10,220 nt of DNA from VRUE01 sp044867645 (lineage in GTDB: Bacteria; Actinomycetota; Thermoleophilia; Solirubrobacterales; 70-9), in NCBI GenBank assembly GCA_044867645.1, contig JBIOVI010000056.1, positions 1 through 10,220 of the forward strand, in the 5' to 3' direction. The notes under the pieces are model-generated. The model was given only the letters and a program-made list of their open reading frames with translations. It was not told the DNA's origin and made no database searches. The translations under genes and the position numbers were made by a program. Of this stretch, positions 1 to 7,579 are shown one piece after another. Numbering within the stretch: position 1 is the first letter of the stretch; every line of letters begins with the position of its first letter.

Positions 1-3000
1 GGCGCTCGCCGGCGTCTGGTCGGTCGGCGGCGCCGGGTTTGCCTGGCAGGCGGTACTGGCGCAGCTCGGTGGACTCAGCGCATGTTGTGCAGCAAGGCCG
101 GCGCCGACGCCGGCGTCATAGACGTCGGTGAGCTGATCCTGGTCGCCTGGCACCAGCTGCTGCTCGGTGATGAAGAAGGCGTGATCGCCGGTCCTGGATG
201 CGTCGAGGAAACCGGAGGGATTGGGGTCGGTGCCGCTCGAGATCAGATAGAGGCAGCCGCCGTTCTGGCTTTCGGATTTGCAGCTCCCGGTCCCCTTCGC
301 CTCCCACTCATAGACGTCAAAGACGCCGTTGGTGTCGCCGGAGACCAGAGGCTCGGCGCTGTCGAAGAAGACGCGGTTGCCGTCGTCGGAGAGGTTCCTG
401 GACGGACCACCGGATGCGCCACTGGCACGGACGAAGGAGTCTTCCCGACCAAGCCTGGCGCTTTTGATCGGCGGAATCCCCGTCGGGTTGCAGGAGACGC
501 AGGTGAGCTTTTTTTCGGGGGCGCTATAGCGGAAGAACTCGGTGCATGTAATAACTAACCCACCGTTTCCGCATGGACCAACGTTGTCGTAGCCGGTGAG
601 GCTTTCTTGTGAGGTGAAGAGAAGCGCGCTGCCGTCGGCGCTGACGCGCGACTGATATTCAGCCGTCCCTCCCCAGCGTATCCGGGCGATGAACTCGGTG
701 ATCCCATCGTGGTAAACGTAGAGGTTGCATTTAGCGGTGACTCCCCCCACACATTCGGTGTGCGAGGCGCCGGGGGCGAGCACACCCTCGGCAAAGAAGT
801 AGACGTAGGAGCCGTCCTCGGAGACACCGAGGACTTCTTGCACTCCGGCACCCGATGGATCGCCGACGTTGGAGTCGACCGTGAGGTCGGTCAGGTCTCC
901 GCTTTCCACGTCATAGGAGTAGAGGTCCTGGCCATGAGTCACACCCCCAAGGGGCGGGACGCATGCATTCGGCACCGTGGAGTTGGCGGTCGAGTCGTCG
1001 GTCAGTTTCTCGCAGCTCGTGAAGAAGGCCCTGGAGCCGTCGCGGGAGATGCCTTGCAGCAGGCCGGGTTTCTCGCCGTCGGGGTCGGGAGTGGTGCGCT
1101 GGGAGGCCGAGATCCAGGTCGTTCTGGCGCCGTCTTCGCGCATGTAGATCCGCCCGGACCTGAAGGATTCTTTCGTCGGGTCGGAGGCGAAAAAGATCCG
1201 CGAGCCGTCATCGGAAATCCTGCCGCTGCCGCTGCCATAGACTGCGCCTTCAGACGGCACCACGCAAGCGGGGCCGGTTTCATCGTCGCAGCTGGTCGCC
1301 GCGCCGGCGGGGACGCGGTCGATCAGGGTGAGGGTACCTTGGTCGAGGTCATAGATGTTGGCCTTTCCCGCCGGAGCGCTGGGTAGGAGTTGAGTCGTCG
1401 TCGTGAAAGCCACGTGGGCGCGGTCGGCGGCGAATCCGACGACGCTCATGGATTCGATTCCGATTCCGGGTACTACGGGGCCGGGCTGGAAAGTCGCCGT
1501 CTCGCTGTCGCGCAGGAAGAGCTGCCTACCGACGCCGCCGGGCCCTTCGCCCTCCACCAGCGCGGCGGAGAGGTCTTCGTTCACGCCGAAGATTCTCGCC
1601 ACGAAGAAGTCGGATTCGGTCAGGGGAATGAAACCGTCGGTGCTCCAACCGTTCGGCCCGCGGGTGGCGAGGACGGGGACCAACGCGGAGCTGCCGCCGG
1701 TGGTGGGCAGGCCGCCGTTGGTGAAGAAGGTGAAGCGGTCGCCGGAAGACGAGGCGCCGACCACACCGACACCCGCCTGTGCGTTGGCGCCGTGCTTGTC
1801 GACCGGCGTCCCCTGCTCATAGGCGCGGCAGTCGGGCAGGCGGGATCCGGCGCCTGTGCGGAACTGTTCGTCGGGGCAGGGGGCGAAGTTCGGATTCGTC
1901 TCCGAATAGGTGGCGAAGGTCGTGTCGGCGCCTTCGGTGCTGTCAGCCGAGTTGGTGGCGACGAAGCGGAAGTGGTAAGCGGTACTGGGGCTGAGGCCGC
2001 CGATGTGGACGCTGACCGGGTGTTTGCTGTTATCGGCGGAGAATCCAAGGGGGGCGCTCTCCGCCGTGCTCTGCCCGTAGGCGTTCGTCGTGCCGTACTC
2101 GACGTGGTAAGTCGTCTCGCCGCCCCGCGGGTTGATCTTTGCGGCGACGGTTGCCTCAGAGGTGCCGACCGCCTGCACCGACTGTTCTTGTACCAACGGT
2201 GCACCGACGCCGGAGGTGAACTGGAGATCGCCGCCTTTGGCTTCGCCGATCGAGTTCTTGGCGACGAGGCGGTAGTGGTAGACCGTCCCCGGTTCGAGGC
2301 CGGTCGCGTTGGCGCTGACCGCGTGTGGGTTGGAATCGACCGGGATCGAGCCGGCGGCGGGGACGCAGGGGAATTTCTGCCCCGCAGTAACGCTGTTGTA
2401 TTTCGAGGAGATGAACTGTGCAGCCGGAACGACCTCGAAGTGGCAGTCTTCGACCGCCAGTCCCTTGGGGTTGATCGTGCCGTGCACGGTCGCTGACGTC
2501 GCCACGATGCCGTCGGCGCCTTCGGTAGTGACTTTTGGCACCGCGACCGGCGGGCCGAAGACGTCGATCTTCAGCGTGCCGACGTCGGAGAGGAAGACTT
2601 CTTCGGTCGCTTCGTCGATCGCGATGCCGCCGAATTCACCGTAGTATTCGCCGCCGGCGCCGAATTCGTAGACGAGCGCTCCGGTGCTGTCGTAGACCGA
2701 AACGGAGAACGGGTGCACGACGTAGACTTCGTCGGTGCTCTTGTCGACGGCGAGCGCGGCGGTGTATTCGGGGTCGATTTCGGTGCTCGCGGTGTACCCG
2801 CTGGCAAAGGTGAACATCCTCGTCTTGCCTTCGAAGTCGCCCGTGTAGAGGTTGTCTTCGGAGTCGAAGGCGAGGCGGCAGACGGGCCCACCGAGGGTGT
2901 AGGTGTTGAGCAGCGCACCGGCTGGGCTGTATCTCCCCACTTTCCCTTCGCTGGCCGTGGCCGCCCAGACGTTGCCCGCGCTGTCGACCCCGACGCCGCA

Positions 3001-3501
3001 GGGGCCGCCGATGCCGGGTACGGCCACGGGAAAGCCCGCTAACGCGGCGCCGCTTTCGTCAAAGCCGAAGAGCTGGGACCCGAAGAAGTTGGCGAGGTAG
3101 ATGTCGTGCGAAGAGCTGTCGGCTGCGAGGTCGTCGTAGGAGCTGATCGCCGGCTCACTCAGCGGGAAGCTGCCGCCCAGCGGCGGGTGACTTCCCGGAG
3201 TGGAGACGTCGAAGCCGTACATTTTGTGCGCGGTCTGGTCGAGCGCGTAGAGGCGCTTTTTGCTCTGGTCCAGCGCTTGCGCGGTTGGGAACGAGAAGGA
3301 AGTCCCCGACGTGCCGTCGGGACCGAAGGATCCGGTTTTCGTGCGGAATTCGATCGCGAAGGCCGAGCCTGGAAGAAGGCAGGCTGCCGCCAAGAGAGCC
3401 AGGAGCAAGGCGGCGAGCGCGCCGGGACGACGGACCGACCGACGGCTTGCGCCCCGGCCTGAGTTCGATCCCGCAGACGGTGCCTTCGCGTGGCTTCTCA
3501 C
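1..3501 (-). CDS. Large secreted beta-propeller/Fn3 protein, 3' end outside window
   Basis: This frame is open for 1167 codons and runs off base 1. The GTG start at 3501 is supported by AAGGAG at 3510-3515, 8 nt away. Residues 1-49 look like a signal peptide: an arginine-rich stretch, a hydrophobic core at about 28-43, and a cut after AFA (47-49). C41 is preceded by AAA, a poor lipobox. Residues 50-315 resemble NHL-type propeller repeats (for example VDSAGNVWAA). Two fibronectin type III-like domains follow at about 318-425 and 428-530, each with an 'L.P.T.YH.R.VA.NS' signature. The first holds a Cys pair (DCHFEV...FPC). A cysteine-containing linker at about 538-562 (CPDEQFRTG...LPDCRAYE) leads into repeated 'S.DG...FF.S' TolB/PD40-like blades near residues 690, 762, 817, 890, 951, 1033 and 1097. 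The tail is Pro/Ala/Cys-rich and probably close to the true end. It is likely extracellular or wall-associated. The ligand and function are unknown; I recall the architecture as expanded in Thermoleophilia. Confidence 0.9.
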   Translation of the reverse strand, partial: MRSHAKAPSAGSNSGRGASRRSVRRPGALAALLLALLAAACLLPGSAFAIEFRTKTGSFGPDGTSGTSFSFPTAQALDQSKKRLYALDQTAHKMYGFDVSTPGSHPPLGGSFPLSEPAISSYDDLAADSSSHDIYLANFFGSQLFGFDESGAALAGFPVAVPGIGGPCGVGVDSAGNVWAATASEGKVGRYSPAGALLNTYTLGGPVCRLAFDSEDNLYTGDFEGKTRMFTFASGYTASTEIDPEYTAALAVDKSTDEVYVVHPFSVSVYDSTGALVYEFGAGGEYYGEFGGIAIDEATEEVFLSDVGTLKIDVFGPPVAVPKVTTEGADGIVATSATVHGTINPKGLAVEDCHFEVVPAAQFISSKYNSVTAGQKFPCVPAAGSIPVDSNPHAVSANATGLEPGTVYHYRLVAKNSIGEAKGGDLQFTSGVGAPLVQEQSVQAVGTSEATVAAKINPRGGETTYHVEYGTTNAYGQSTAESAPLGFSADNSKHPVSVHIGGLSPSTAYHFRFVATNSADSTEGADTTFATYSETNPNFAPCPDEQFRTGAGSRLPDCRAYEQGTPVDKHGANAQAGVGVVGASSSGDRFTFFTNGGLPTTGGSSALVPVLATRGPNGWSTDGFIPLTESDFFVARIFGVNEDLSAALVEGEGPGGVGRQLFLRDSETATFQPGPVVPGIGIESMSVVGFAADRAHVAFTTTTQLLPSAPAGKANIYDLDQGTLTLIDRVPAGAATSCDDETGPACVVPSEGAVYGSGSGRISDDGSRIFFASDPTKESFRSGRIYMREDGARTTWISASQRTTPDPDGEKPGLLQGISRDGSRAFFTSCEKLTDDSTANSTVPNACVPPLGGVTHGQDLYSYDVESGDLTDLTVDSNVGDPSGAGVQEVLGVSEDGSYVYFFAEGVLAPGASHTECVGGVTAKCNLYVYHDGITEFIARIRWGGTAEYQSRVSADGSALLFTSQESLTGYDNVGPCGNGGLVITCTEFFRYSAPEKKLTCVSCNPTGIPPIKSARLGREDSFVRASGASGGPSRNLSDDGNRVFFDSAEPLVSGDTNGVFDVYEWEAKGTGSCKSESQNGGCLYLISSGTDPNPSGFLDASRTGDHAFFITEQQLVPGDQDQLTDVYDAGVGAGLAAQHALSPPSCASTACQANPAPPTDQTPASA

Positions 3502-3535
3502 GTAGCTCTCTCCTTGTCCCTCGAGCCCCTCTGCC

Positions 3536-3610
3536 TGCCGCTTCCCTGGCGGCCCTTTGGTGGACTCGCTATGTGGTCCCTGTAATCGCTCGGCCCGTCA
3601 GTCGGACTGA
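3536..3610 (-). promoter_or_regulatory. Structured 5' leader of the secreted-protein gene
   Basis: If transcription starts near 3630, the mRNA has a leader of about 130 nt. Seen in it, besides the dyad at its 5' end, are TCAGT-CGG-ACTGA at 3598-3610 (5-bp stem, 3-nt loop), GGAC/GTCC at 3562-3580 (10-nt loop), and GCCGC/GCGGC at 3537-3553 (7-nt loop), which ends about 35 nt before the start codon. No riboswitch class is recognised. Short stems are common in GC-rich DNA, so only the first, which lies one base from the dyad, looks more than incidental. Confidence 0.35.
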
Positions 3611-3611
3611 A

Positions 3612-3631
3612 CTGTTCCGTACATGGAACAG
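3612..3631. promoter_or_regulatory. 20-bp dyad: operator or 5'-terminal mRNA hairpin
   Basis: The sequence CTGTTCC-N6-GGAACAG is a perfect 7-bp inverted repeat with spacer GTACAT, and the spacer is itself partly symmetric. It begins about 5 bp downstream of the proposed -10 box, so it covers the expected transcription start. That is a classic position for a dimeric repressor site. It could equally form a stem-loop at the very 5' end of the transcript, which is known to shield mRNAs from 5'-dependent decay. The half-sites are oriented oppositely to the actinobacterial LexA box (GAAC-N4-GTTC), so LexA is unlikely. No second full copy was found in the window. Confidence 0.5.
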
Positions 3632-3636
3632 CCGAA

Positions 3637-3666
3637 AAGATAGACAGTTGCGGACATAAAAGTCAA
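3637..3666 (-). promoter_or_regulatory. Sigma-70-type promoter for the secreted-protein gene
   Basis: Read on the minus strand, a -35 box TTGACT (3666-3661) is followed by an 18-bp spacer and a -10 box TATCTT (3642-3637). This fits the housekeeping sigma consensus TTGACA / TAnnnT well. It stands in a locally AT-richer patch of an otherwise GC-rich window. The predicted start is near 3630, about 130 nt before the GTG codon of the gene at 3501. Good boxes plus correct orientation make this the most convincing promoter in the window. Confidence 0.6.
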
Positions 3667-3683
3667 GCGAGTTCGCAAAGAAG

Positions 3684-3700
3684 CCGCCGCAAAACGGCGG
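3684..3700 (-). terminator. Candidate terminator of the kinase/regulator operon
   Basis: CCGCCG-CAAAA-CGGCGG is a perfect 6-bp GC stem with a 5-nt loop, 66 bp beyond the response-regulator stop codon. In the minus-strand transcript it is followed by CUUCUUUG, a weak U-rich stretch. It also lies just upstream of the next promoter, as expected of a boundary between transcription units. The poor U-tract keeps confidence moderate. A weaker CCCC/GGGG stem at 3726-3741 is closer to the gene. Confidence 0.4.
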
Positions 3701-3765
3701 AACCGCGTCGCAAGCGCCGAGCAATCCCCTTCAGAACGGGGAAATCTCAGGTACTCGCGTGTCTC

Positions 3766-4463
<698 letters not shown>

Positions 4464-4467
<4 letters not shown>

Positions 4468-5765
4468 GCGACCGGAGTGGGACTGGGTTGTGCGATCGGC
4501 AGCCGCACCCAGAAGGTGCTGCCCTCGCCCTCGACCGAGCGGGCACCAATCTCGCCGCCCATCACGTCGACCATGCGGCGGGCAATCGCCAGACCGAGGC
4601 CGAAGCCCTCCTGCTTGCGCGACTCGTCGCGGCGGTAGAAGCGCTCGAAAACGCGCTCTATCTCCTCTTCTGGAATTCCGGGCCCCGTGTCGATCACCTC
4701 CAGCACCACCTCTTTCTCGCCTTCGCGGCGGCCGCGAACGGTAACGCGCCCGGGCAGCGGCGTGTGCTTGAAGGCGTTGGTGAGCAGGCCGACCATCACC
4801 TGGCGCAGCAGGGTCGGGTCTCCTTTGGCGGCCAAATCGGGCTCGACCATGGTGCTGAGCTCGATGTGCGGAGGGGTCGCGACCGCCTCGACCGTGTCGC
4901 GGATAGCGACGGCGATGTCGACCACCTCGGTCTCCCCCGCGCCGATCGACTCGACCCGGGCCAGGGTGAGCAGCGCCCCGGTCAGCCGGTTCATCCGCTC
5001 GGTGTCCTCGGCGAGGCGGCCGAGAAAGTGGTCGAGCGCGTTGGGGTCGTCCTTTGCACCCTCCTGGAGGACCTCGATCGCGCTGGAGATGCCCGCCAGC
5101 GGGTTGCGCAGCTCATGCGCGGCGTTGGAGATGAAGTCGGCTTCGGCGAGCTCGCGGCGCATCTCGTCGGTGCGATCGCGGGCGACGACGAGCACGGCAC
5201 GCTCGTCCGGCAGGGAGCGGGCGGACATCGCGTAGGCACGGTCGCCGATCCGCAGCGCCGGGTGAGCGGCGAAACCGAGGTCGATGGCGCGCTGGAGGTG
5301 AGGCTTGATCGCCTCGGGCGGGTGTCCCGCCGGGTCGAGCAGGCGTCGTGCGGCGCGGTTGGAGAAGCGCAGCGAGCCGTCCTCATCGACCACGATCACC
5401 GCGTCGGTAAGACCGTCGAAAATCGCTTTCAGCTTGTTGCGGTCGGCGGTGAGGACACCGAAGCTCTCTTTCAGCGAAGCGCGCATCGAGTCGAGGGCGC
5501 GGGCGAGGTCGCCGATCTCGTCGCGCCAGCCGCTCTCCAGCCGGGCGTCGAAGGAGCCGGCGGCGAGTTCGCCCGCTGCTCGCGAGAGGCGACCGATCCG
5601 GTGAGAGATACCGACGGCGATCAGAAAGCCGGCGAGGGTGCCGAGGGCGATCGCGCCGAGCACGGCGCGGGGCCGGTCGCCAAACAGGTAGACGACGCCG
5701 GCGGTGAGCAGCGTCACGGCGGCGAAGGCGCCGACCAGCCAGAGCCGGATCCCGATCCGCCTCAC
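4464..5765 (-). CDS. Membrane sensor histidine kinase (HAMP-PAS-HisKA-HATPase)
   Basis: This 433-residue kinase precedes the response regulator in one operon. The start is GTG at 5765, supported by GGAGG at 5772-5776 with a 6-nt gap. Two transmembrane helices (about 8-28 and 34-54) are joined by only about five residues (GDRPR), so there is no extracellular sensor domain. A HAMP-like linker (about 54-105) follows, then a PAS-like domain (about 108-200; ..IFDGLTDAVIVVDEDG.., NRAARRLL). The dimerisation/phosphoacceptor helix has H217 in AAHELRNPL. The ATPase domain has the N box N330 (TNAFKHT), D359 in DTGPGIP, the FERFYR F box, and the G2 loop at 387-392 (GFGLGL). All catalytic motifs are intact. 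PAS plus a two-helix anchor resembles PhoR-type kinases, but the signal is not identifiable. Confidence 0.95.
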
Positions 5766-5884
5766 CTAGTCCCTCCGGGTGGCCGCCGACGTAGTCGCTC
5801 GTTCATGAAGGTTTACTAACACAATCCCGGCGGCGGCCTCGCGTCGGGCCTGGGGACGCCTGGCCCGCGTGGGAGAATCGGCGC
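5766..5884. promoter_or_regulatory. Divergent intergenic region between kinase operon and glycosyltransferase
   Basis: This 119-bp gap must hold promoters for both the minus-strand kinase operon and the plus-strand glycosyltransferase. The AT-rich core is 5800-5825. It contains the palindrome TTCATGAA (5802-5809) and two adjacent related 10-mers, GTTCATGAAG and GTTTACTAAC (5801-5820, six of ten bases shared). This arrangement faintly recalls direct-repeat boxes bound by PhoP-type regulators. No convincing -35/-10 pair was found on either strand. The ribosome binding sites of the two genes are at its ends. Confidence 0.45.
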
Positions 5885-6658
5885 ATGAGGACGCTGGTGT
5901 TCATCCCGGCCTGGAACGAGGGCGACTCGGTAGCGAGCGTGATCGCGGGGGTGCGCGAGCGCCTGCCCGATGCCGACGTACTCGTGGTAGACGACGGCTC
6001 GACCGACGCCACCGCGACGCGCGCCCGCGAGGCCGGGGCAACCGTCGCCTCGCTTCCCTTCAACCAGGGGTTGGGAGCAGCGCTGCAGACCGGCTACCTC
6101 TACGCCCTGCGCGAGGGCTTCGACTTCTGCGTGCACCTCGACGCCGACGGGCAGCACCCGCCGGCTGAGGTGGCGCGGCTGCTGGAAGAGGTCTACGCCG
6201 ACCGGGCCGACCTCGTGATCGGCTCCCGCTACCGGGAGCGCGCTCGCCTGGACGAGGCGGCCCCAGGTGCCGGCAGGGGAGACAGCGCGAATCCGGCCGC
6301 CGGCGACGATTACAGGCCGACCCTCTCGCGACGGATCGGCACCAGCGTCTTCCGCTTCTTCCTGACGCTGGCGACGCGACAGCGCTTCACCGATACGACC
6401 AGCGGCATGCGGGCGGCGAACCGCCGCGTGATGGCGCTGTTCAGCGAGAACTACTCGCCCGACTTCGCCGAGATCGAGTCGCTGCAGCTCGCGGTGCGAC
6501 AGGGGCTGCGGGTCGAGGAGGTGCCGGTGCGGATGCTGGAGCGGGTCGGCGGCTCCTCCTTCCTCACCCCGCTGCGATCCGCCTTCTTCATCTTCAAGGG
6601 AATGATCGTGCTGCTGGTTGGCCAGTTCCGGCCACGCAAGGTGGGAGCGGAGCGGTGA
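5885..6658 (+). CDS. GT2-family glycosyltransferase, polyprenyl-phosphate sugar type
   Basis: This 257-residue enzyme is predicted to move a sugar from a nucleotide donor, probably to polyprenyl phosphate, at the cytoplasmic membrane face. GGGAGA at 5871-5876 sits 8 nt before the ATG. The GT-A fold motifs are in order: IPAWNEG (7-13), VVDDGSTD (34-41), NQGLGAALQTGY (60-71), the metal-binding LDADGQHPP (85-93), VIGSRY (111-116), and TDTTSGMRA (169-177). The C-terminus (about 222-250) is hydrophobic with flanking positive residues, which could dock it to the membrane; there are no multiple TM helices as in the longer DPM/GtrB forms. A stretch rich in G/A/D/P at about 117-145 looks like a lineage-specific insertion between the core and the acceptor-side helix. 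It overlaps the next gene by GTGA, so the two products probably act together. The donor and acceptor cannot be read from the sequence. Confidence 0.9.
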   Translation: MRTLVFIPAWNEGDSVASVIAGVRERLPDADVLVVDDGSTDATATRAREAGATVASLPFNQGLGAALQTGYLYALREGFDFCVHLDADGQHPPAEVARLLEEVYADRADLVIGSRYRERARLDEAAPGAGRGDSANPAAGDDYRPTLSRRIGTSVFRFFLTLATRQRFTDTTSGMRAANRRVMALFSENYSPDFAEIESLQLAVRQGLRVEEVPVRMLERVGGSSFLTPLRSAFFIFKGMIVLLVGQFRPRKVGAER

Positions 6659-7104
6659 GCGCGCCGATCCTGCTCGTGGCGGTGCAGGACCCCAAGGTCC
6701 ACCTGACTTCGCAGACGCGGATCCTGGCGGCGATCATCGCGCTCGCCTTCATGCTGATGATCCTCGAGCTGATCCGCCGCGATCGCCTGCAGGAGCGTTT
6801 CAGCGTCGTCTGGTTCGTGGCGGGACTGGGAATGCTGGCCGGCGCCGCCTTCCCGGGCCTGCTGTCCGGCGTCGCCGACCTGATGGGCGTCCGCGACACC
6901 AACGTCGCCCTCTTCTCGATCATCCTCCTGCTGCTGCTCGGCCTGGCCCTCAACTTCAGCGTGATCATGTCGCGCCAGGCGGCCCAGATAACGCGGCTGG
7001 CCCAGGAGCGGGCGTTGGAGAAGGCCCGCGAGCAGGCACACTCAGGCGAGAACGGCGGCGAGCCGACTGCCGAGCGAAGCGGCGATCGGCGTGCAAGCTC
7101 CTGA
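6655..7104 (+). CDS. DUF2304-like small membrane protein
   Basis: This 149-residue protein starts at GTG 6655 inside the stop of the glycosyltransferase (GTGA overlap), with GGGAG at 6643-6647. It has three predicted transmembrane helices (about 23-40, 51-72, 84-104), the middle one preceded by the ERFSVVWF segment typical of DUF2304. A charged, helical cytoplasmic tail (about 106-127, heptad-like) and a disordered Gly/Glu/Ser end follow. In many genomes DUF2304 proteins sit directly beside GT2 glycosyltransferases, as here, but their biochemical role is not established. I infer membrane anchoring of, or lipid-carrier handling for, the upstream enzyme. The family call is by motif and context, not by a search. 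Confidence 0.8.
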   Translation: MSAPILLVAVQDPKVHLTSQTRILAAIIALAFMLMILELIRRDRLQERFSVVWFVAGLGMLAGAAFPGLLSGVADLMGVRDTNVALFSIILLLLLGLALNFSVIMSRQAAQITRLAQERALEKAREQAHSGENGGEPTAERSGDRRASS

Positions 7105-7109
7105 ACTCG

Positions 7110-7310
7110 TCAGAGACGTTTCGACCTAGTCGGAATTTCGTCCTGATGCTTGGCGCAGTAAAGGGCCAGGTAGCTACCTCCGGCAAACACATAGAGGAGC
7201 ACCACGCCGGCCTGAAGTTCAGCCGAATAGTGGAGTACATGAGGAAGGGCCGTAAGTGGGATCACGCCCAACAGGAAGCATGCGGTTCTGATCAGCAAAC
7301 CCCGAATCAT
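7110..7310 (-). CDS. Small hypothetical membrane protein, 66 residues
   Basis: The start chosen is the ATG at 7310, because GGAG at 7317-7320 lies 6 nt upstream and the preceding gene stops at 7313, 2 bp away. A longer in-frame version beginning at 7391 would overlap the upstream gene by some 79 bp and is less likely. The protein has two hydrophobic helices (about 6-24 and 34-55) and a polar, basic C-terminus ending TRSKRL. I do not recognise the family. GC content is near 55 % and A/T-ending codons are common, unlike the neighbours. The gene converges on the DUF2304 gene with a gap of only 5 bp. The overlapping 12-bp repeat lies within its last codons. Confidence 0.6.
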   Translation of the reverse strand: MIRGLLIRTACFLLGVIPLTALPHVLHYSAELQAGVVLLYVFAGGSYLALYCAKHQDEIPTRSKRL

Positions 7311-7579
7311 CGCTATCTCCAAGCTTGTTCGACGAAGACAAAAAGTATCGTAACTAAAACACCTACGGCAAAGCCGAACGCCGTCATCCACTCGACCCGG
7401 TCCGATGGCAATTCGACCAGGACAGCCCAGCTTCGAAGGGCGCCAGCAAGAGCCCCGGTTATGACCAAGAGCGTTCCTCCGAGAGCACGACGACGGACTC
7501 CATGCGGCGACGGTAAGAGGCCGCGACGCACCTGGGATGCGCGGGAAGTGTCGTTTGTGAGAACGCCCTAGGTCGAAAC
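7118..7579. repeat. Perfect 12-bp inverted repeat bracketing a low-GC island
   Basis: GTTTCGACCTAG at 7118-7129 is matched by its exact reverse complement CTAGGTCGAAAC at 7568-7579, giving a 462-bp unit. The left copy lies in the last codons of the 66-residue gene; the right copy covers the last codons and TAG of holB. Between them GC falls to about 55 % (about 43 % around 7321-7380). No target-site duplication is visible outside the repeats and no transposase is present. It may be a remnant or non-autonomous insertion, or coincidence. Confidence 0.4.
7313..7531 (-). CDS. Small hypothetical membrane protein, 72 residues
   Basis: This open frame runs from GTG 7531 to TAG 7313. It has a basic N-terminus (RR...RRR at about 2-15) and two hydrophobic helices (about 17-37 and 49-67), so it is a two-helix membrane protein. 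The start is uncertain: GTG 7531 has no clear ribosome site, while TTG 7468 (51 residues) has GGAGG 7 nt upstream but would clip the first helix. The frame is closed upstream by the holB stop codon 13 codons before the GTG. It contains TTA and ATA codons, rare in such GC-rich genomes. Its end is 2 bp from the next small gene, forming a tight pair. No family is recognised; holin-like or toxin-like roles are only speculation. Confidence 0.5.
   Translation of the reverse strand: MRRGLLPSPHGVRRRALGGTLLVITGALAGALRSWAVLVELPSDRVEWMTAFGFAVGVLVTILFVFVEQAWR

Noticed and set aside
709..2496. Long plus-strand frames (709-1386 and 1390-2496) opposite the secreted-protein gene
   Set aside because: They lie in exact codon register with the minus-strand gene, which has a signal peptide, Fn3 and propeller motifs. 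Their predicted products are low-complexity G/A/V/R/D sequence without domains, the usual antisense shadow in GC-rich DNA.
3612..3631. LexA/SOS box reading of the dyad
   Set aside because: The half-sites are GTTC...GAAC, the opposite orientation and spacing to the actinobacterial LexA consensus GAAC-N4-GTTC.
4488..5819. 443-codon plus-strand frame opposite the histidine kinase
   Set aside because: The minus strand encodes a full kinase with all catalytic motifs. The plus frame is its antisense shadow and shows no recognisable domain.
7311..7391. 93-residue version of the small membrane protein starting at 7391
   Set aside because: It would overlap the upstream small gene by about 79 bp and adds a Cys/Arg-rich N-terminus, while ATG 7310 has a well-placed GGAG and abuts the previous stop.
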